Shown here: positions 34,915 through 43,576 of the stretch, in pieces
Position numbering within the stretch: the first letter of the stretch is position 1
Layout: every line of letters starts with the position of its first letter
From: JBIYSM02 sp044759095
GTDB taxonomy: Bacteria > Bacillota > Bacilli > Brevibacillales > Brevibacillaceae
Length of the DNA stretch: 64,000 nucleotides
Assembly (NCBI RefSeq): GCF_044759095.2
Contig: NZ_JBIYSM020000014.1
Span: forward strand, 18,482 to 82,481
Direction of reading: 5' to 3'
Notes under the pieces: generated by a model
Databases searched by the model: none
What the model saw: only the letters and a program-made list of their open reading frames with translations
What the model was told of the DNA's origin: nothing
Program-made: the position numbers and the translations under genes

Positions 34915-36843
34915 ATGCAAAACCAGATTCGAATCGTCGATTTGTTGAAGGCCGACACGATTGTGCTGCACCTGTCTGCGACGACGAAAGAAGCAGTGCT
35001 GGATGAGCTGATCGACAAGCTGGACGAAGCGGGACGATTGAACAGCAGGGACGAGATGAAGCAAGCGATCCTGGCTCGCGAGGCACAAGGCTCTACCGGA
35101 ATCGGGGAAGGCATCGCCATTCCGCACGCCAAGTCAGCAGCTGTCAAAACACCCAGCATTGCGTTTGGCTTTTCTCCGGAGGGAGTTGATTTTGACTCCC
35201 TGGACAAACAAAAAGCGCATCTGTTCTTCATGATCGCTGCGACGGAGGACGCCAACCAGGCTCATTTGGAGACACTGGCGTTGCTCTCCCAAATGCTGAT
35301 GGACGAATCGTTCCGTCAAGAGCTGATGAAAGCGGAGACGAAGGAGCAAGTACTGGAGATTGTCGCCCGCAAAGAAAAAGAGCTGCAGCGAGAAAATGAA
35401 AGCGTTCCCCAGGAAGTGGATCAGGTGACGCCGAAAGTAGTAGCGGTTACGGCGTGTCCAACCGGTATTGCCCATACGTATATGGCCGCTGATGCCTTGA
35501 AGAAAAAAGCGGAGGAGTTGGGCATTGCCCTCAAGGTAGAGACAAACGGTTCCGGAGGCGTGAAAAACAAGCTGACTCCGCAGGATATTGAAGAGGCCGC
35601 GGCCGTTATTGTGGCAGCCGACAAGCAGGTAGAGATGGAGCGCTTCACCGGCAAGGTGGTCATTGAAGTGCCGGTAGCCGAAGGGATCCGCAACGCCCAG
35701 GGGCTGCTGGAACGGGCGGTGAAACAAGAAGGAACCGTTTACCGCGGCGGTACAACCAGTTATCAGGAGAAGGTTCGAGAGGCCAAGGCGGAGAAGAACT
35801 CGAAGCAGCCGGCGTTTTACAAGCACTTGATGAACGGCGTATCCAACATGCTGCCGTTTGTCGTGGGCGGCGGGATTATCATCGCCATTAGCTTTATGTT
35901 CGGAATCAAGGCGTTTGATCCGAACGATCCCTCCTTCCATCCGCTTGCCAAGGTATTGATGGATATCGGCGGTGGGACCGCGTTTAAACTGATGATTCCA
36001 GTACTGGCGGGGTTTATTGCCCTCAGTATCGCTGACCGCCCCGCTTTTGCTCCCGGCATGGTAGGGGGATTGCTGGCAGCGGACTCTGGTTCCGGTTTCC
36101 TGGGAGGTATCATTGCCGGCTTCCTCGCAGGGTATACTGTGGTTGGATTGAAAAAAGTGTTTGCCGGACTGCCGGAATCGTTGGAAGGCATCAAGCCGAT
36201 GCTGCTGTATCCACTGTTCGGAATTTTGATTACCGGATTTGTCATGGTGTACGTGGTTTCCGATCCGGTTGCGGCCGCCAATGCGGCGCTGGGTGATTGG
36301 CTGAAAAACATGAGTCAGGGAAATGCCATTATTCTGGGTATGATCTTGGGAGCGATGATGGCCTTCGATATGGGAGGACCGGTTAACAAGGCGGCATTTA
36401 CGTTCGGGATTGCCATGATTGCCGAAGGAAACTTCGCCCCTCACGCCGCTATCATGGCAGCGGGGATGACTCCGCCGTTGGGACTTGCGTTGGCGACGAC
36501 GCTGTTTAAAAAGAAATTCACCGATGAGGAACGGCAAGCGGGCAAGACCGCCTACGTCATGGGGGCATCCTTCATTACGGAAGGAGCGATTCCATTTGCG
36601 GCCGCTGACCCGACTCGCGTCATTCCTTCCATCATGGTTGGCTCTGCGGTAGCGGGCGGTTTGTCGATGTTTTTTGGCTGCACCCTGCCTGCCCCGCACG
36701 GCGGTCTGTTCGTTCTGCCGGTTGTCGGCAATGTCGGACTGTATATCGTGTCCATTCTGGCCGGGACGATTGTTACGGCGCTGATGGTTAATCTGCTGAA
36801 AAAAGATGCAATTGACGAAAAAGGAGCTGGGGCTTCATGTTGA
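34915..36843 (+). CDS. fruA: Fructose PTS transporter, EIIABC fusion
   Basis: A 642-residue membrane enzyme with domains in order IIA (phospho-His in GIAIPHAKSA, about residue 65), IIB (phospho-Cys in TACPTGIAHTYMAAD, about residue 180) and IIC (about 300-640, roughly eight to ten helices, ending near GGLFVLPVVGNVG). It imports fructose as fructose 1-phosphate. AAAGGGGG precedes ATG 34915. Its stop overlaps the ptsH start by seven bases, linking the transporter to its phosphate donors. Confidence 0.95.
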   Translation: MQNQIRIVDLLKADTIVLHLSATTKEAVLDELIDKLDEAGRLNSRDEMKQAILAREAQGSTGIGEGIAIPHAKSAAVKTPSIAFGFSPEGVDFDSLDKQKAHLFFMIAATEDANQAHLETLALLSQMLMDESFRQELMKAETKEQVLEIVARKEKELQRENESVPQEVDQVTPKVVAVTACPTGIAHTYMAADALKKKAEELGIALKVETNGSGGVKNKLTPQDIEEAAAVIVAADKQVEMERFTGKVVIEVPVAEGIRNAQGLLERAVKQEGTVYRGGTTSYQEKVREAKAEKNSKQPAFYKHLMNGVSNMLPFVVGGGIIIAISFMFGIKAFDPNDPSFHPLAKVLMDIGGGTAFKLMIPVLAGFIALSIADRPAFAPGMVGGLLAADSGSGFLGGIIAGFLAGYTVVGLKKVFAGLPESLEGIKPMLLYPLFGILITGFVMVYVVSDPVAAANAALGDWLKNMSQGNAIILGMILGAMMAFDMGGPVNKAAFTFGIAMIAEGNFAPHAAIMAAGMTPPLGLALATTLFKKKFTDEERQAGKTAYVMGASFITEGAIPFAAADPTRVIPSIMVGSAVAGGLSMFFGCTLPAPHGGLFVLPVVGNVGLYIVSILAGTIVTALMVNLLKKDAIDEKGAGASC

Positions 36844-37097
36844 GAAAAACGTTCATCATTCAAAATCCGACGGGATTGCACGCCCGTCCGGCTACATTGT
36901 TCGTGCAAAAAGCGACCTCGTTTCCTTGCGAGGTGAACGTCATCAAAGGCACGAAAAAAGTAAACGGCAAAAGCATTATGGGATTGATGACCCTGAGTGC
37001 GGCCAAAGGGGACGAAATCACCCTGGAAGTAAGCGGGGAACAGGAAGAAAAAGCCATGGAGGAGCTGGGCAAATTACTCGAGTCGGTGCACGAGTAA
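36837..37097 (+). CDS. ptsH: HPr phosphocarrier protein
   Basis: An 86-residue HPr with the active His in GLHARPA (residue about 15) and the regulatory Ser in KSIMGLM (about residue 46). The Ser site means it can also serve HPr kinase and CcpA control, as in general HPr. It overlaps the fruA 3' end. Whether this is the only HPr of the cell or a fructose-dedicated one cannot be told from the window. Confidence 0.94.
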   Translation: MLRKTFIIQNPTGLHARPATLFVQKATSFPCEVNVIKGTKKVNGKSIMGLMTLSAAKGDEITLEVSGEQEEKAMEELGKLLESVHE

Positions 37098-37174
37098 CAA
37101 GCCCCTACGGGGACCTGGGTGGCTTCGCAGGAAGGTTATTCGAGGTAGAGTCGCCACGATGAGGGGGGATCGCC

Positions 37175-38896
37175 ATGTTGCGTAAAGGGATCGCTGCAGC
37201 TCCCGGCATTGTGATCGGCCGTGCTGTAGTAAAAAAAGAAGAGACAATTCAATATGAACGGCGAACGGTTGAGACGACTTCCGCGGAACTGGACCGCTTT
37301 CGGGACAGTGTGAAAGCGGCAGATCGGGATCTGGAGTCGATCAAGGAAAAGGCGCGGCGGGAAATGGGAGAAGAGGAAGCAAGGATCTTCGAAGCGCATC
37401 AGTTGTTTTTGCAGGACCCGGAGTTTGTTGGCGCCATTGAAGCAAAGATCGAGAGTGAACGAATCAACGCGGAAGCAGCGTTGGAAGAGGTTCGCGACAG
37501 CTTCGTTGCCATTTTTGAGAGCATGGACAACGAGTACATGCGGGAGCGGGCGGCTGATTTGCGCGACGTCAGCCAGCGCCTGCTGAAGAAGCTCCTCGGT
37601 ATCCTGGACCGACTGGAGGCGGACTTCTCCGAACCGGTCATTCTGGTGGTCCACGACCTGACTCCGTCCGATACGGCACAGCTAGACAAGGAAAAGGTGA
37701 AAGGGTTCGTTACCAACATTGGCGGCCGGACCTCCCACTCGGCCATTATGGCACGCACTATGGAGATACCTGCGGTGGTCGGCATGTCGGACATTACGGA
37801 GCAGCTACAAACCGGAGATCTGATCATTGTAGACGGTCTCGAAGGGGAAGTGCATGTTCGACCGGATCAGGCCGTTATCCAGGCCTATGAAGCCAAGCAG
37901 CAGGCGTATCTGCAGCAAAAAGAGGAATGGGCTCGTCTGGTGCAGGAAGCGACCGTCACGGCTGACGGTCATCGGGTGGAACTGGCAGCCAACATCGGGA
38001 ATCCGCACGACGCCGTACAGGCGTTGAAAAACGGTGCCGAGGGCATCGGGCTATTCCGTACGGAGTTTCTCTATATGGGCAGAGACCAGTTCCCGTCGGA
38101 AGAAGAGCAGTTTGAGGCTTACAAAGCCGTTGCAGAGACGATGGGCAAGGATCGTCCGGTGATCATACGCACGTTGGATATAGGCGGGGATAAGGAGCTG
38201 TCCTACCTTTCGCTGCCCAAAGAATTGAATCCGTTTCTCGGCTGCCGGGCGATTCGGTTGTGTCTGGACCGCGTAGATTTGTTCAAAACACAGCTGCGGG
38301 CCTTGCTGAGAGCAAGTGCGTACGGCAACGTGAAAATCATGTATCCCATGATCGCCACGCTGTCGGAACTTCGAAAGGCAAATAGCATCCTGGCCGAAGC
38401 AAAAGCGGAGCTTTTGAGTCAAAACATTCCGTTTCATAATGAGCTGGAAGTAGGAATCATGATCGAGGTGCCCGCTGCCGCGATGATTGCGGACCAACTG
38501 GCAAAGGAAGCCGATTTCTTCAGCATCGGCACGAATGATTTGATTCAGTACGCAATGGCGGCAGACCGGATGAACGAACAGGTCTCCTACCTGTACGATC
38601 CGTACCATCCGGCCATCCTGCGGCTCATTCATCAAGTGATCAAGGCTGCACACCAGGAAGGCAAATGGGTCGGCATGTGCGGAGAAATGGCCGGGGAGGA
38701 ACTGGCGATACCGATTCTGCTCGGGCTCGGGCTGGATGAATTCAGCATGAGCGCCACCTCCATCCTGCGCGCCCGCCATTTGCTGAAAAAGCTGGATTAC
38801 GCATCGCTTAAGGAAGTAGCGCAGCATGTCCTTTCCCTGGAAAGCGGCGAAGAGATCAAAGCGTATATCAAAGAGACGGTTTTGGATACCTTGTAG
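37175..38896 (+). CDS. ptsI: PTS enzyme I
   Basis: A 573-residue phosphoenolpyruvate-protein phosphotransferase of normal length. The phospho-His is in GGRTSHSAIMAR (about residue 190) and the PEP-binding signature is seen in EVGIMIEVPAAAMIAD and SIGTNDLIQY. It starts the phosphate relay PEP to EI to HPr to EIIA. AGGGGGGATC precedes ATG 37175. It is the last gene of the fru operon; a terminator and hairpin repeat follow. Confidence 0.96.
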   Translation: MLRKGIAAAPGIVIGRAVVKKEETIQYERRTVETTSAELDRFRDSVKAADRDLESIKEKARREMGEEEARIFEAHQLFLQDPEFVGAIEAKIESERINAEAALEEVRDSFVAIFESMDNEYMRERAADLRDVSQRLLKKLLGILDRLEADFSEPVILVVHDLTPSDTAQLDKEKVKGFVTNIGGRTSHSAIMARTMEIPAVVGMSDITEQLQTGDLIIVDGLEGEVHVRPDQAVIQAYEAKQQAYLQQKEEWARLVQEATVTADGHRVELAANIGNPHDAVQALKNGAEGIGLFRTEFLYMGRDQFPSEEEQFEAYKAVAETMGKDRPVIIRTLDIGGDKELSYLSLPKELNPFLGCRAIRLCLDRVDLFKTQLRALLRASAYGNVKIMYPMIATLSELRKANSILAEAKAELLSQNIPFHNELEVGIMIEVPAAAMIADQLAKEADFFSIGTNDLIQYAMAADRMNEQVSYLYDPYHPAILRLIHQVIKAAHQEGKWVGMCGEMAGEELAIPILLGLGLDEFSMSATSILRARHLLKKLDYASLKEVAQHVLSLESGEEIKAYIKETVLDTL

Positions 38897-38909
38897 GTCA
38901 CGGCGCAGG

Positions 38910-38940
38910 AGGGCTCTCCTTTATGGGGAGAGTTCTTTTC
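38910..38940 (+). terminator. Terminator after ptsI
   Basis: GGCTCTCC and GGGGAGAG form a stem followed by TTCTTTT, just upstream of repeat copy 3. Confidence 0.7.
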
Positions 38941-38945
38941 GCTTA

Positions 38946-38996
38946 GGTTCGGGGCCCGTCCGGCGCAGCGCTAGCTACTGCCGGGTGGGTTTTTTC
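38946..38996 (+). repeat. Dispersed hairpin repeat, copy 3 (short form)
   Basis: GGTTCGGGGCCCGTCCGGC, loop GCAGCGCTAGCTACT, then GCCGGGTGGGTTTTTT. The left extension found in other copies is missing and one C in the GGGGCCCC core is lost. Confidence 0.82.
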
Positions 38997-39056
38997 GTGT
39001 TACGGAAATAAGAAGGTTACGGCACTGAGCAGATGGTAGCGCAGGTGCTTGCTTGC

Positions 39057-39087
39057 AAAAGGCTTGTCGAAAGCGGCAAGCCTTTTT
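39057..39087 (+). terminator. Terminator-like hairpin upstream of the symporter
   Basis: AAAAGGCTTG and CAAGCCTTTTT pair around a 10-base loop. No gene lies directly before it; it may end read-through from ptsI. Confidence 0.6.
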
Positions 39088-39208
39088 GTGATGCTAAAAA
39101 TTCATGCAAAGGTAAAAAATTCAATATATGTCTACTCGAAAAAATGTGTGATAAAATAACTCGGTGCTTATTATATTCATCCTTCATATTCGCGGAGGTG
39201 TATCGATT

Positions 39209-40726
39209 TTGGTAGCCTTGATCGAAAAGGCAGTAGGGTTTATGAACGATCTTATCTGGTCTTACGTTCTGATTGCCTTGCTGATTGTTTTGGGAATTTA
39301 TTTTACGATTCAAACAAGGTTTGTCCAATTCAGACAGGTCGGTGAGATGTTCCGCCTGATGGGAGAGGGTGTAAGCGGTTCTACCAAAGGGAAGGAAAGC
39401 ATTTCATCCTTCCAGGCGTTCTGTATCAGTACCGCTTCTCGAGTGGGCACAGGCAACCTGGCGGGTGTCGCCATGGCGATCTCTGTCGGGGGGCCTGGTG
39501 CGGTGTTCTGGATGTGGCTGATTGCGGTAATCGGCTCTGCGTCCGCTTTTGTGGAAAGTACACTGGCGCAGATTTTCAAAGTGAAAGACGAAAGCGGTTT
39601 CCGCGGCGGTCCGGCTTACTACATGGACAAAGGTCTCAAGCAAAGATGGATGGGCGTATTGTTCGCGATCCTGATTACGCTCAGCTTCGGCCTTGTCTTT
39701 AACTCGGTGCAGGCCAACACGATTTCGCTTGCCTTTGAAACAGCCTATGGGGTAAACCGCACGGTAATGGGATTGATCCTGGCAGGTATCACGGCCTTTA
39801 TCATCTTCGGCGGAGTGAAACGCGTCGCCAAAGTGGCGGAGTGGATGGTGCCGGTCATGGCCGGCGGTTATGTTCGCATATAAGAATTTATAAAAATGGA
39901 CATCCAATACAGCCACTTGGAAAGTGTTTGGGGCCCCGCCCGGCGCAGCGCTAGCTACTGCCGGGTGGGTTATTTTGTGGTGGCTTTGTACGTCATTTTG
40001 ACGAACATTACGGCAATCCCATCCGTGCTTGGCGCGATTGTAAGCGGCGCATTCGGCCTGGAACAGGCTGTCGGCGGCGGTATCGGAGCGGCGATGATGA
40101 TGGGGATCAAACGCGGCCTGTTCTCCAACGAAGCAGGTATGGGCAGTGCGGCCAACGCGGCGGCTACGGCTGACGTGTCTCACCCTGTAAAACAAGGTCT
40201 GATCCAAGCGCTGGGTGTGTTTGTAGACACGCTGCTGGTGTGCAGTGCCACGGCTTTCATCATTCTGCTGTCTGGAGCGTATACGACGCAAGGACTTGAC
40301 GGGATTGCTCTGACACAGACAGCGCTCAGCTCCCACGTCGGTTCCTGGGGAAGCACGTTCCTGTCTCTGGTTGTCTTCCTGTTTGCGTTCAGTTCCGTTA
40401 TCGGGAACTACTATTACGGTGAAACCAACATTGAATTTTTAAACTCCAGCAAAACCTGGCTGTATGCATATCGCATAGGGGTTGTCGGCATGGTTATGTT
40501 CGGTTCCGTTGCCAAGATCGGGATCGTTTGGGATATGGCCGACCTGTTCATGGGTCTGATGGCGCTATTGAACCTTGTGGCCATTACCCTGCTCGGCAAA
40601 TTTGCCTTCGCCGCATTGAAGGATTACATCCAGCAGCGCAAGGCAGGCAAGAATCCGGTATTCCGCCCAGGCAGCATCCAGGGTCTGCCGCAAGTGGAAT
40701 GCTGGGGTGAGGGAAAACAAGAATAA
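39209..40726 (+). pseudogene. Alanine/Na+ symporter (AGCS family) gene interrupted by repeat
   Basis: The two halves of one AGCS symporter (about 471 residues without the insert) lie in the same frame. The first half starts at TTG 39209 after GGAGGT and reads through FCISTASRVGTGNLAGVAMAI and RGGPAYYMDKGL to MVPVMAGGYV. It stops at TAA 39881, inside a 102-bp repeat insertion. The second half resumes as GGYFVVALYVILTN and contains GLFSNEAGMGSAANAAA to the natural end at 40726. The insert has one stop codon and otherwise keeps the frame. The intact family co-imports alanine or glycine with Na+. A functional full-length protein is unlikely unless the stop is read through. Confidence 0.88.
39866..39973 (+). 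repeat. Dispersed hairpin repeat, copy 4, inserted in the symporter gene
   Basis: Short form with the full left extension: TATAAGAATTTATAAAAATG..., GGACATCCAATACAGCC, GGAAAGTGTTTGGGGCCCC, arms CCCGCCCGGC and GCCGGGTGGG. GGTTAT occurs at both junctions (39866-39871 and 39968-39973), 102 bases apart, a possible target duplication. Confidence 0.85.
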
Positions 40727-40745
40727 CGCAAAGAATGGTTTCCTT

Positions 40746-40774
40746 AGCGGGGGAGAAAATCCCCCGCTTTTTTG
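40746..40774 (+). terminator. Terminator of the symporter gene
   Basis: AGCGGGGG and CCCCCGCT make a perfect 8-bp stem followed by TTTTTTG. Confidence 0.88.
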
Positions 40775-40860
40775 TTCGGATTTTGACTCTGGAATGCAGC
40801 GTGATATCTCCGTTTTGTTAAAATATCGCCAGAAAAGACGAATTTATTCTGAAATGTCTA

Positions 40861-40889
40861 TTGACAGAAAGAATGGCGTATTATAAGAT
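40861..40889 (+). promoter_or_regulatory. Sigma-A promoter of the riboswitch transcript
   Basis: Consensus TTGACA (40861-40866), 17-base spacer, TAAGAT (40884-40889). It lies about 45 bases before the purine aptamer, a good fit for a leader transcript. Confidence 0.65.
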
Positions 40890-40934
40890 ACTACTTGGCG
40901 AAAGCCGAACAAATATAATATAACTGCTAATTAT

Positions 40935-41002
40935 CATTCGTATATCCTCAAGATATGGTTTGAGGGTCTCTACAAGGAACCGTAAATTCCTGGCTACGAA
41001 TG
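40935..41002 (+). promoter_or_regulatory. Purine riboswitch aptamer (guanine-type)
   Basis: P1 is CATTCGTA/TACGAATG. P2 is CCTCAA/TTTGAGG with the conserved loop GATATGG. P3 is AAGGAA/TTCCTG with the conserved loop CCGTAAA. The junction J2/3 reads GTCTCTAC and J3/1 reads GGCTAC. The C in GGCTAC is at the position that pairs with the ligand, so guanine or hypoxanthine is expected; adenine aptamers have U there. Both junctions differ slightly from the usual AGTTTCTAC and GACTAC. Confidence 0.9.
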
Positions 41003-41043
41003 GGTGTCTCTCGTACACCCGTTTGCGGCTGGGAATTTTTTAT
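40985..41043 (+). promoter_or_regulatory. Expression platform of the purine riboswitch
   Basis: Two competing structures can be drawn. CGAATGGGTGT pairs with ACACCCGTTTG (11 bp with wobbles) and would use the 3' strand of aptamer P1. AAATTCC (40984-40990, in P3) can pair with GGAATTT just before a T run (41036-41043), which looks like a terminator that cannot coexist with P3. Whether ligand turns the gene on or off cannot be settled by eye. Confidence 0.45.
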
Positions 41044-41068
41044 TTGGAAGCATGGGGAGGCAGACAAC

Positions 41069-42505
41069 ATGAGCAAGTACGATGTGATTGTAGTAGGCGC
41101 CGGTCCGACTGGAATTTTTGCCTGTTACGAGTTTACCTTGAAATACCCTCAAGCGAAGGTGCTGCTGTTGGATAAAGGACACGATATCTACTCCAGACGC
41201 TGTCCCATTCTCGAAGAAAAAATCAAGCTGTGCCCGCCGCCGGCAGGGAAAAAGGATTTCGCCGGATGCTTGCCGGCCTGTTCGATCACCAGCGGTTTTG
41301 GCGGGGCCGGAGCCTACAGTGACGGGAAATTTAACATCACCACGGAGTTTGGCGGTTGGATGACCGACTACCTGAGCCCGTCCAAGGTGCTGGAGCTGAT
41401 CAAGTACGTGGACCAAATCAATCTGAAGCACGGGGCGACCGAAACGATTACCGATCCGACTACCGAAACGATCAAACAGATTGAACAGCGCGGGTACGCC
41501 GCCGGTTTGAAACTGCTGCGGGCGCAGGTAAGACACCTGGGCACGGAGCAGAACCTGCAAATTCTGCAGTCGATTTTCGAGTATCTCAAAGAGCGCATCG
41601 ACATGATGTTCAAAACCGAAGTGGAAGATATCCTCACGGTGAAAGAGCAGGGCGGACACCGAGTCAAAGGGGTTGTCCTGAAAAACGGGCAGGAGTTTGA
41701 AAGCGATTATGTGATCATCGGTCCGGGCCGTGACGGTTCCGCGTGGCTGACCGATATCTTGAAAAAACGGAAGTTGAAAATGTACAACAACCAGGTGGAC
41801 GTGGGCGTGCGCGTCGAGACTTCCGATGTGGTGATGCGCGAAATCAACGAGCATCTGTACGAAGGGAAGTTTATTTTCAACACCTCTGTCGGAACACGGG
41901 TCCGTACCTTCTGCAGCAACCCGTCCGGCCACGTGGTGGTGGAGAACCACAGCGGGGTGATGGCGGCAAACGGCCACTCCTACAAGGACCCGGCGCTCGG
42001 CTCGGCCAATACCAACTTTGCGCTGCTGGTATCCCACAAGTTTACCGACCCGTTTGACAAGCCGAACGAATATGCCCGGGAGATTTGCAAGCGGGCCAAC
42101 GATTTGTCCAACGGAGGGGTGATCGTACAGAAGTACGGCGACATCCTGCGGGGAAGACGCTCCACCGAAAGCCGCATCAAGGAAGGCTTCCTCGAGCCGA
42201 CGCTGAAAGAAGCAGTCCCGGGCGACCTCGGGTTGGTACTGCCGTACAATACGATGAAAAGCTTGATCGAGATGGTCGAAGCCCTGGACAAGGTGACGCC
42301 GGGGATTGCATCCGAACATACCTTGTTCTACGGGGTGGAAGCGAAGTTTTATTCCGCTCGTCCGAAACTGACCGAAGAATTTGAGACCGAAATCAAAGGA
42401 CTGTACTGTGGAGGAGACGGCGCCGGCATCACCCGCGGACTGGCTCAGGCGGGAGCCGCCGGGGTGTGGATGGCGCGCGGGATAATAGAGAAACTGACAG
42501 TCTGA
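41069..42505 (+). CDS. NAD(P)/FAD-dependent dehydrogenase (COG2509 type)
   Basis: A 478-residue flavoprotein with an N-terminal dinucleotide-binding motif (VIVVGAGPTGIFACYE), Cys-containing segments (RRCPILEEKIKLCPPP, FAGCLPACSITSGFGGAG) and the FAD-binding C-terminal segment LYCGGDGAGITRGLAQAGAAG. It resembles uncharacterised FAD-dependent dehydrogenases; the substrate is unknown. GGGGAGG precedes ATG 41069. It is preceded by a guanine-type riboswitch, so it is expected to work in, or respond to, purine metabolism. A terminator follows, so it is monocistronic. Confidence 0.85.
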   Translation: MSKYDVIVVGAGPTGIFACYEFTLKYPQAKVLLLDKGHDIYSRRCPILEEKIKLCPPPAGKKDFAGCLPACSITSGFGGAGAYSDGKFNITTEFGGWMTDYLSPSKVLELIKYVDQINLKHGATETITDPTTETIKQIEQRGYAAGLKLLRAQVRHLGTEQNLQILQSIFEYLKERIDMMFKTEVEDILTVKEQGGHRVKGVVLKNGQEFESDYVIIGPGRDGSAWLTDILKKRKLKMYNNQVDVGVRVETSDVVMREINEHLYEGKFIFNTSVGTRVRTFCSNPSGHVVVENHSGVMAANGHSYKDPALGSANTNFALLVSHKFTDPFDKPNEYAREICKRANDLSNGGVIVQKYGDILRGRRSTESRIKEGFLEPTLKEAVPGDLGLVLPYNTMKSLIEMVEALDKVTPGIASEHTLFYGVEAKFYSARPKLTEEFETEIKGLYCGGDGAGITRGLAQAGAAGVWMARGIIEKLTV

Positions 42506-42533
42506 TTCGAAACATTTGCCCAGAATGCTGCAC

Positions 42534-42562
42534 AAGCCTCCGTGTTATCGGAGGCTTTTTTC
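42534..42562. terminator. Terminator between FAD dehydrogenase and LysR gene
   Basis: AAGCCTCCG and CGGAGGCTT form a perfect 9-bp stem with TTTTTT; it sits between two converging genes. Confidence 0.88.
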
Positions 42563-43438
42563 CTATTGAAAATAATCCAGGACGAACTGCTGAAACTGTT
42601 TTGCCGCCGGTGACAAGTACCGACCCTCGACCCAAGCCAATCCGATCGCCCGTTCACACTTCGGCCAACGCACACGTATTTTCGATAGTTTACTCTGGTC
42701 CAAGCCTTTGAGATCGGGTAAAAGTGAGACTCCCAGTCCGGCAGCCACAAGCCCTGCAACGGTGGCGACTTCTTCTCCCTCAAACGTGATGTTGGGGGTG
42801 ATTCCCGCCTGTTGAAACAACTGATCGGTAGTGATTCGGAGTGCATACCCTTTTTTTATAAAGATGAACGACTCGTCCGCAATTTCTTCTAGCATGATAC
42901 TCTCACGATGGGCCAAGCGGTGCCCTTTCGGAACGATGACAAAAAGCTCCTCACTCCATAGTCGTTTCCACTGAATCGGCAGGTTGGGCTCCATAGATGC
43001 AAGCAGACAAAGATCCAATTCTCCCGCCCTCAGTTGTTCAAGCAGCCAATAGGAGTGGTTTTGTCTCAGTTGAAAGTTGATTTTTGGATAGAGGGAACGA
43101 AAAGAACCGATTAAATCCGGTATTAGGTTCGTACCGAGCGTATGCAGGAAACCAAGCGATACTTCCCCGTGTTCCGGATCAATCAGGTCCTGAATCTCTT
43201 GCTTGGCCTCCTGGAATTCTTTTAGGATCCGGTTCACGCGCATGAAAAAGAGATGCCCATACCGGTTCAAAATGATGGAGCGTCCTTGACGATCAAAAAG
43301 CGGGACGCCTAATTCTTCTTCCAATCGAGCAATGGAACGGCTCAGGGCAGGCTGGGAAATGGACAGGGTCTCAGCCGCGCGCGTCATGTGCTGCATGCGC
43401 GCAAGGGTTTGAAAGTATTCGAGTTGTTGCCACTCCAT
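42563..43438 (-). CDS. LysR-family regulator of the adjacent MFS gene
   Basis: A 291-residue LysR protein with helix-turn-helix MTRAAETLSISQPALSRSIARLE (about 18-40) and the effector domain. It starts MEWQQLEYFQTLARM with a GGGGCGGTGAC stretch upstream. It is divergent from an MFS transporter gene, the usual regulator-target arrangement. The intergenic stretch 43455-43515 is AT-rich with dyads (ATAATAAATTAT) that may hold its operator. Confidence 0.88.
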   Translation of the reverse strand: MEWQQLEYFQTLARMQHMTRAAETLSISQPALSRSIARLEEELGVPLFDRQGRSIILNRYGHLFFMRVNRILKEFQEAKQEIQDLIDPEHGEVSLGFLHTLGTNLIPDLIGSFRSLYPKINFQLRQNHSYWLLEQLRAGELDLCLLASMEPNLPIQWKRLWSEELFVIVPKGHRLAHRESIMLEEIADESFIFIKKGYALRITTDQLFQQAGITPNITFEGEEVATVAGLVAAGLGVSLLPDLKGLDQSKLSKIRVRWPKCERAIGLAWVEGRYLSPAAKQFQQFVLDYFQ

Positions 43439-43576
43439 CTGTCACCGCCCCTTTTCTCACCTATTGATTACCTGTGTGCATGAAAATGATACAAATAATA
43501 AATTATACATCATCTGTTGTCAATGATAGGATGGGGTATGAAACAGATTGAGGGTAAACCTTGGGGTGATACCAGA

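Noticed and set aside
35134..36699. 521-codon minus-strand frame opposite fruA
   Set aside because: Shadow of the PTS transporter gene; rich in Arg and His with no recognisable domain.
40994..42535. 513-codon minus-strand frame opposite the FAD dehydrogenase
   Set aside because: Shadow of a convincing flavoprotein gene with a riboswitch leader.
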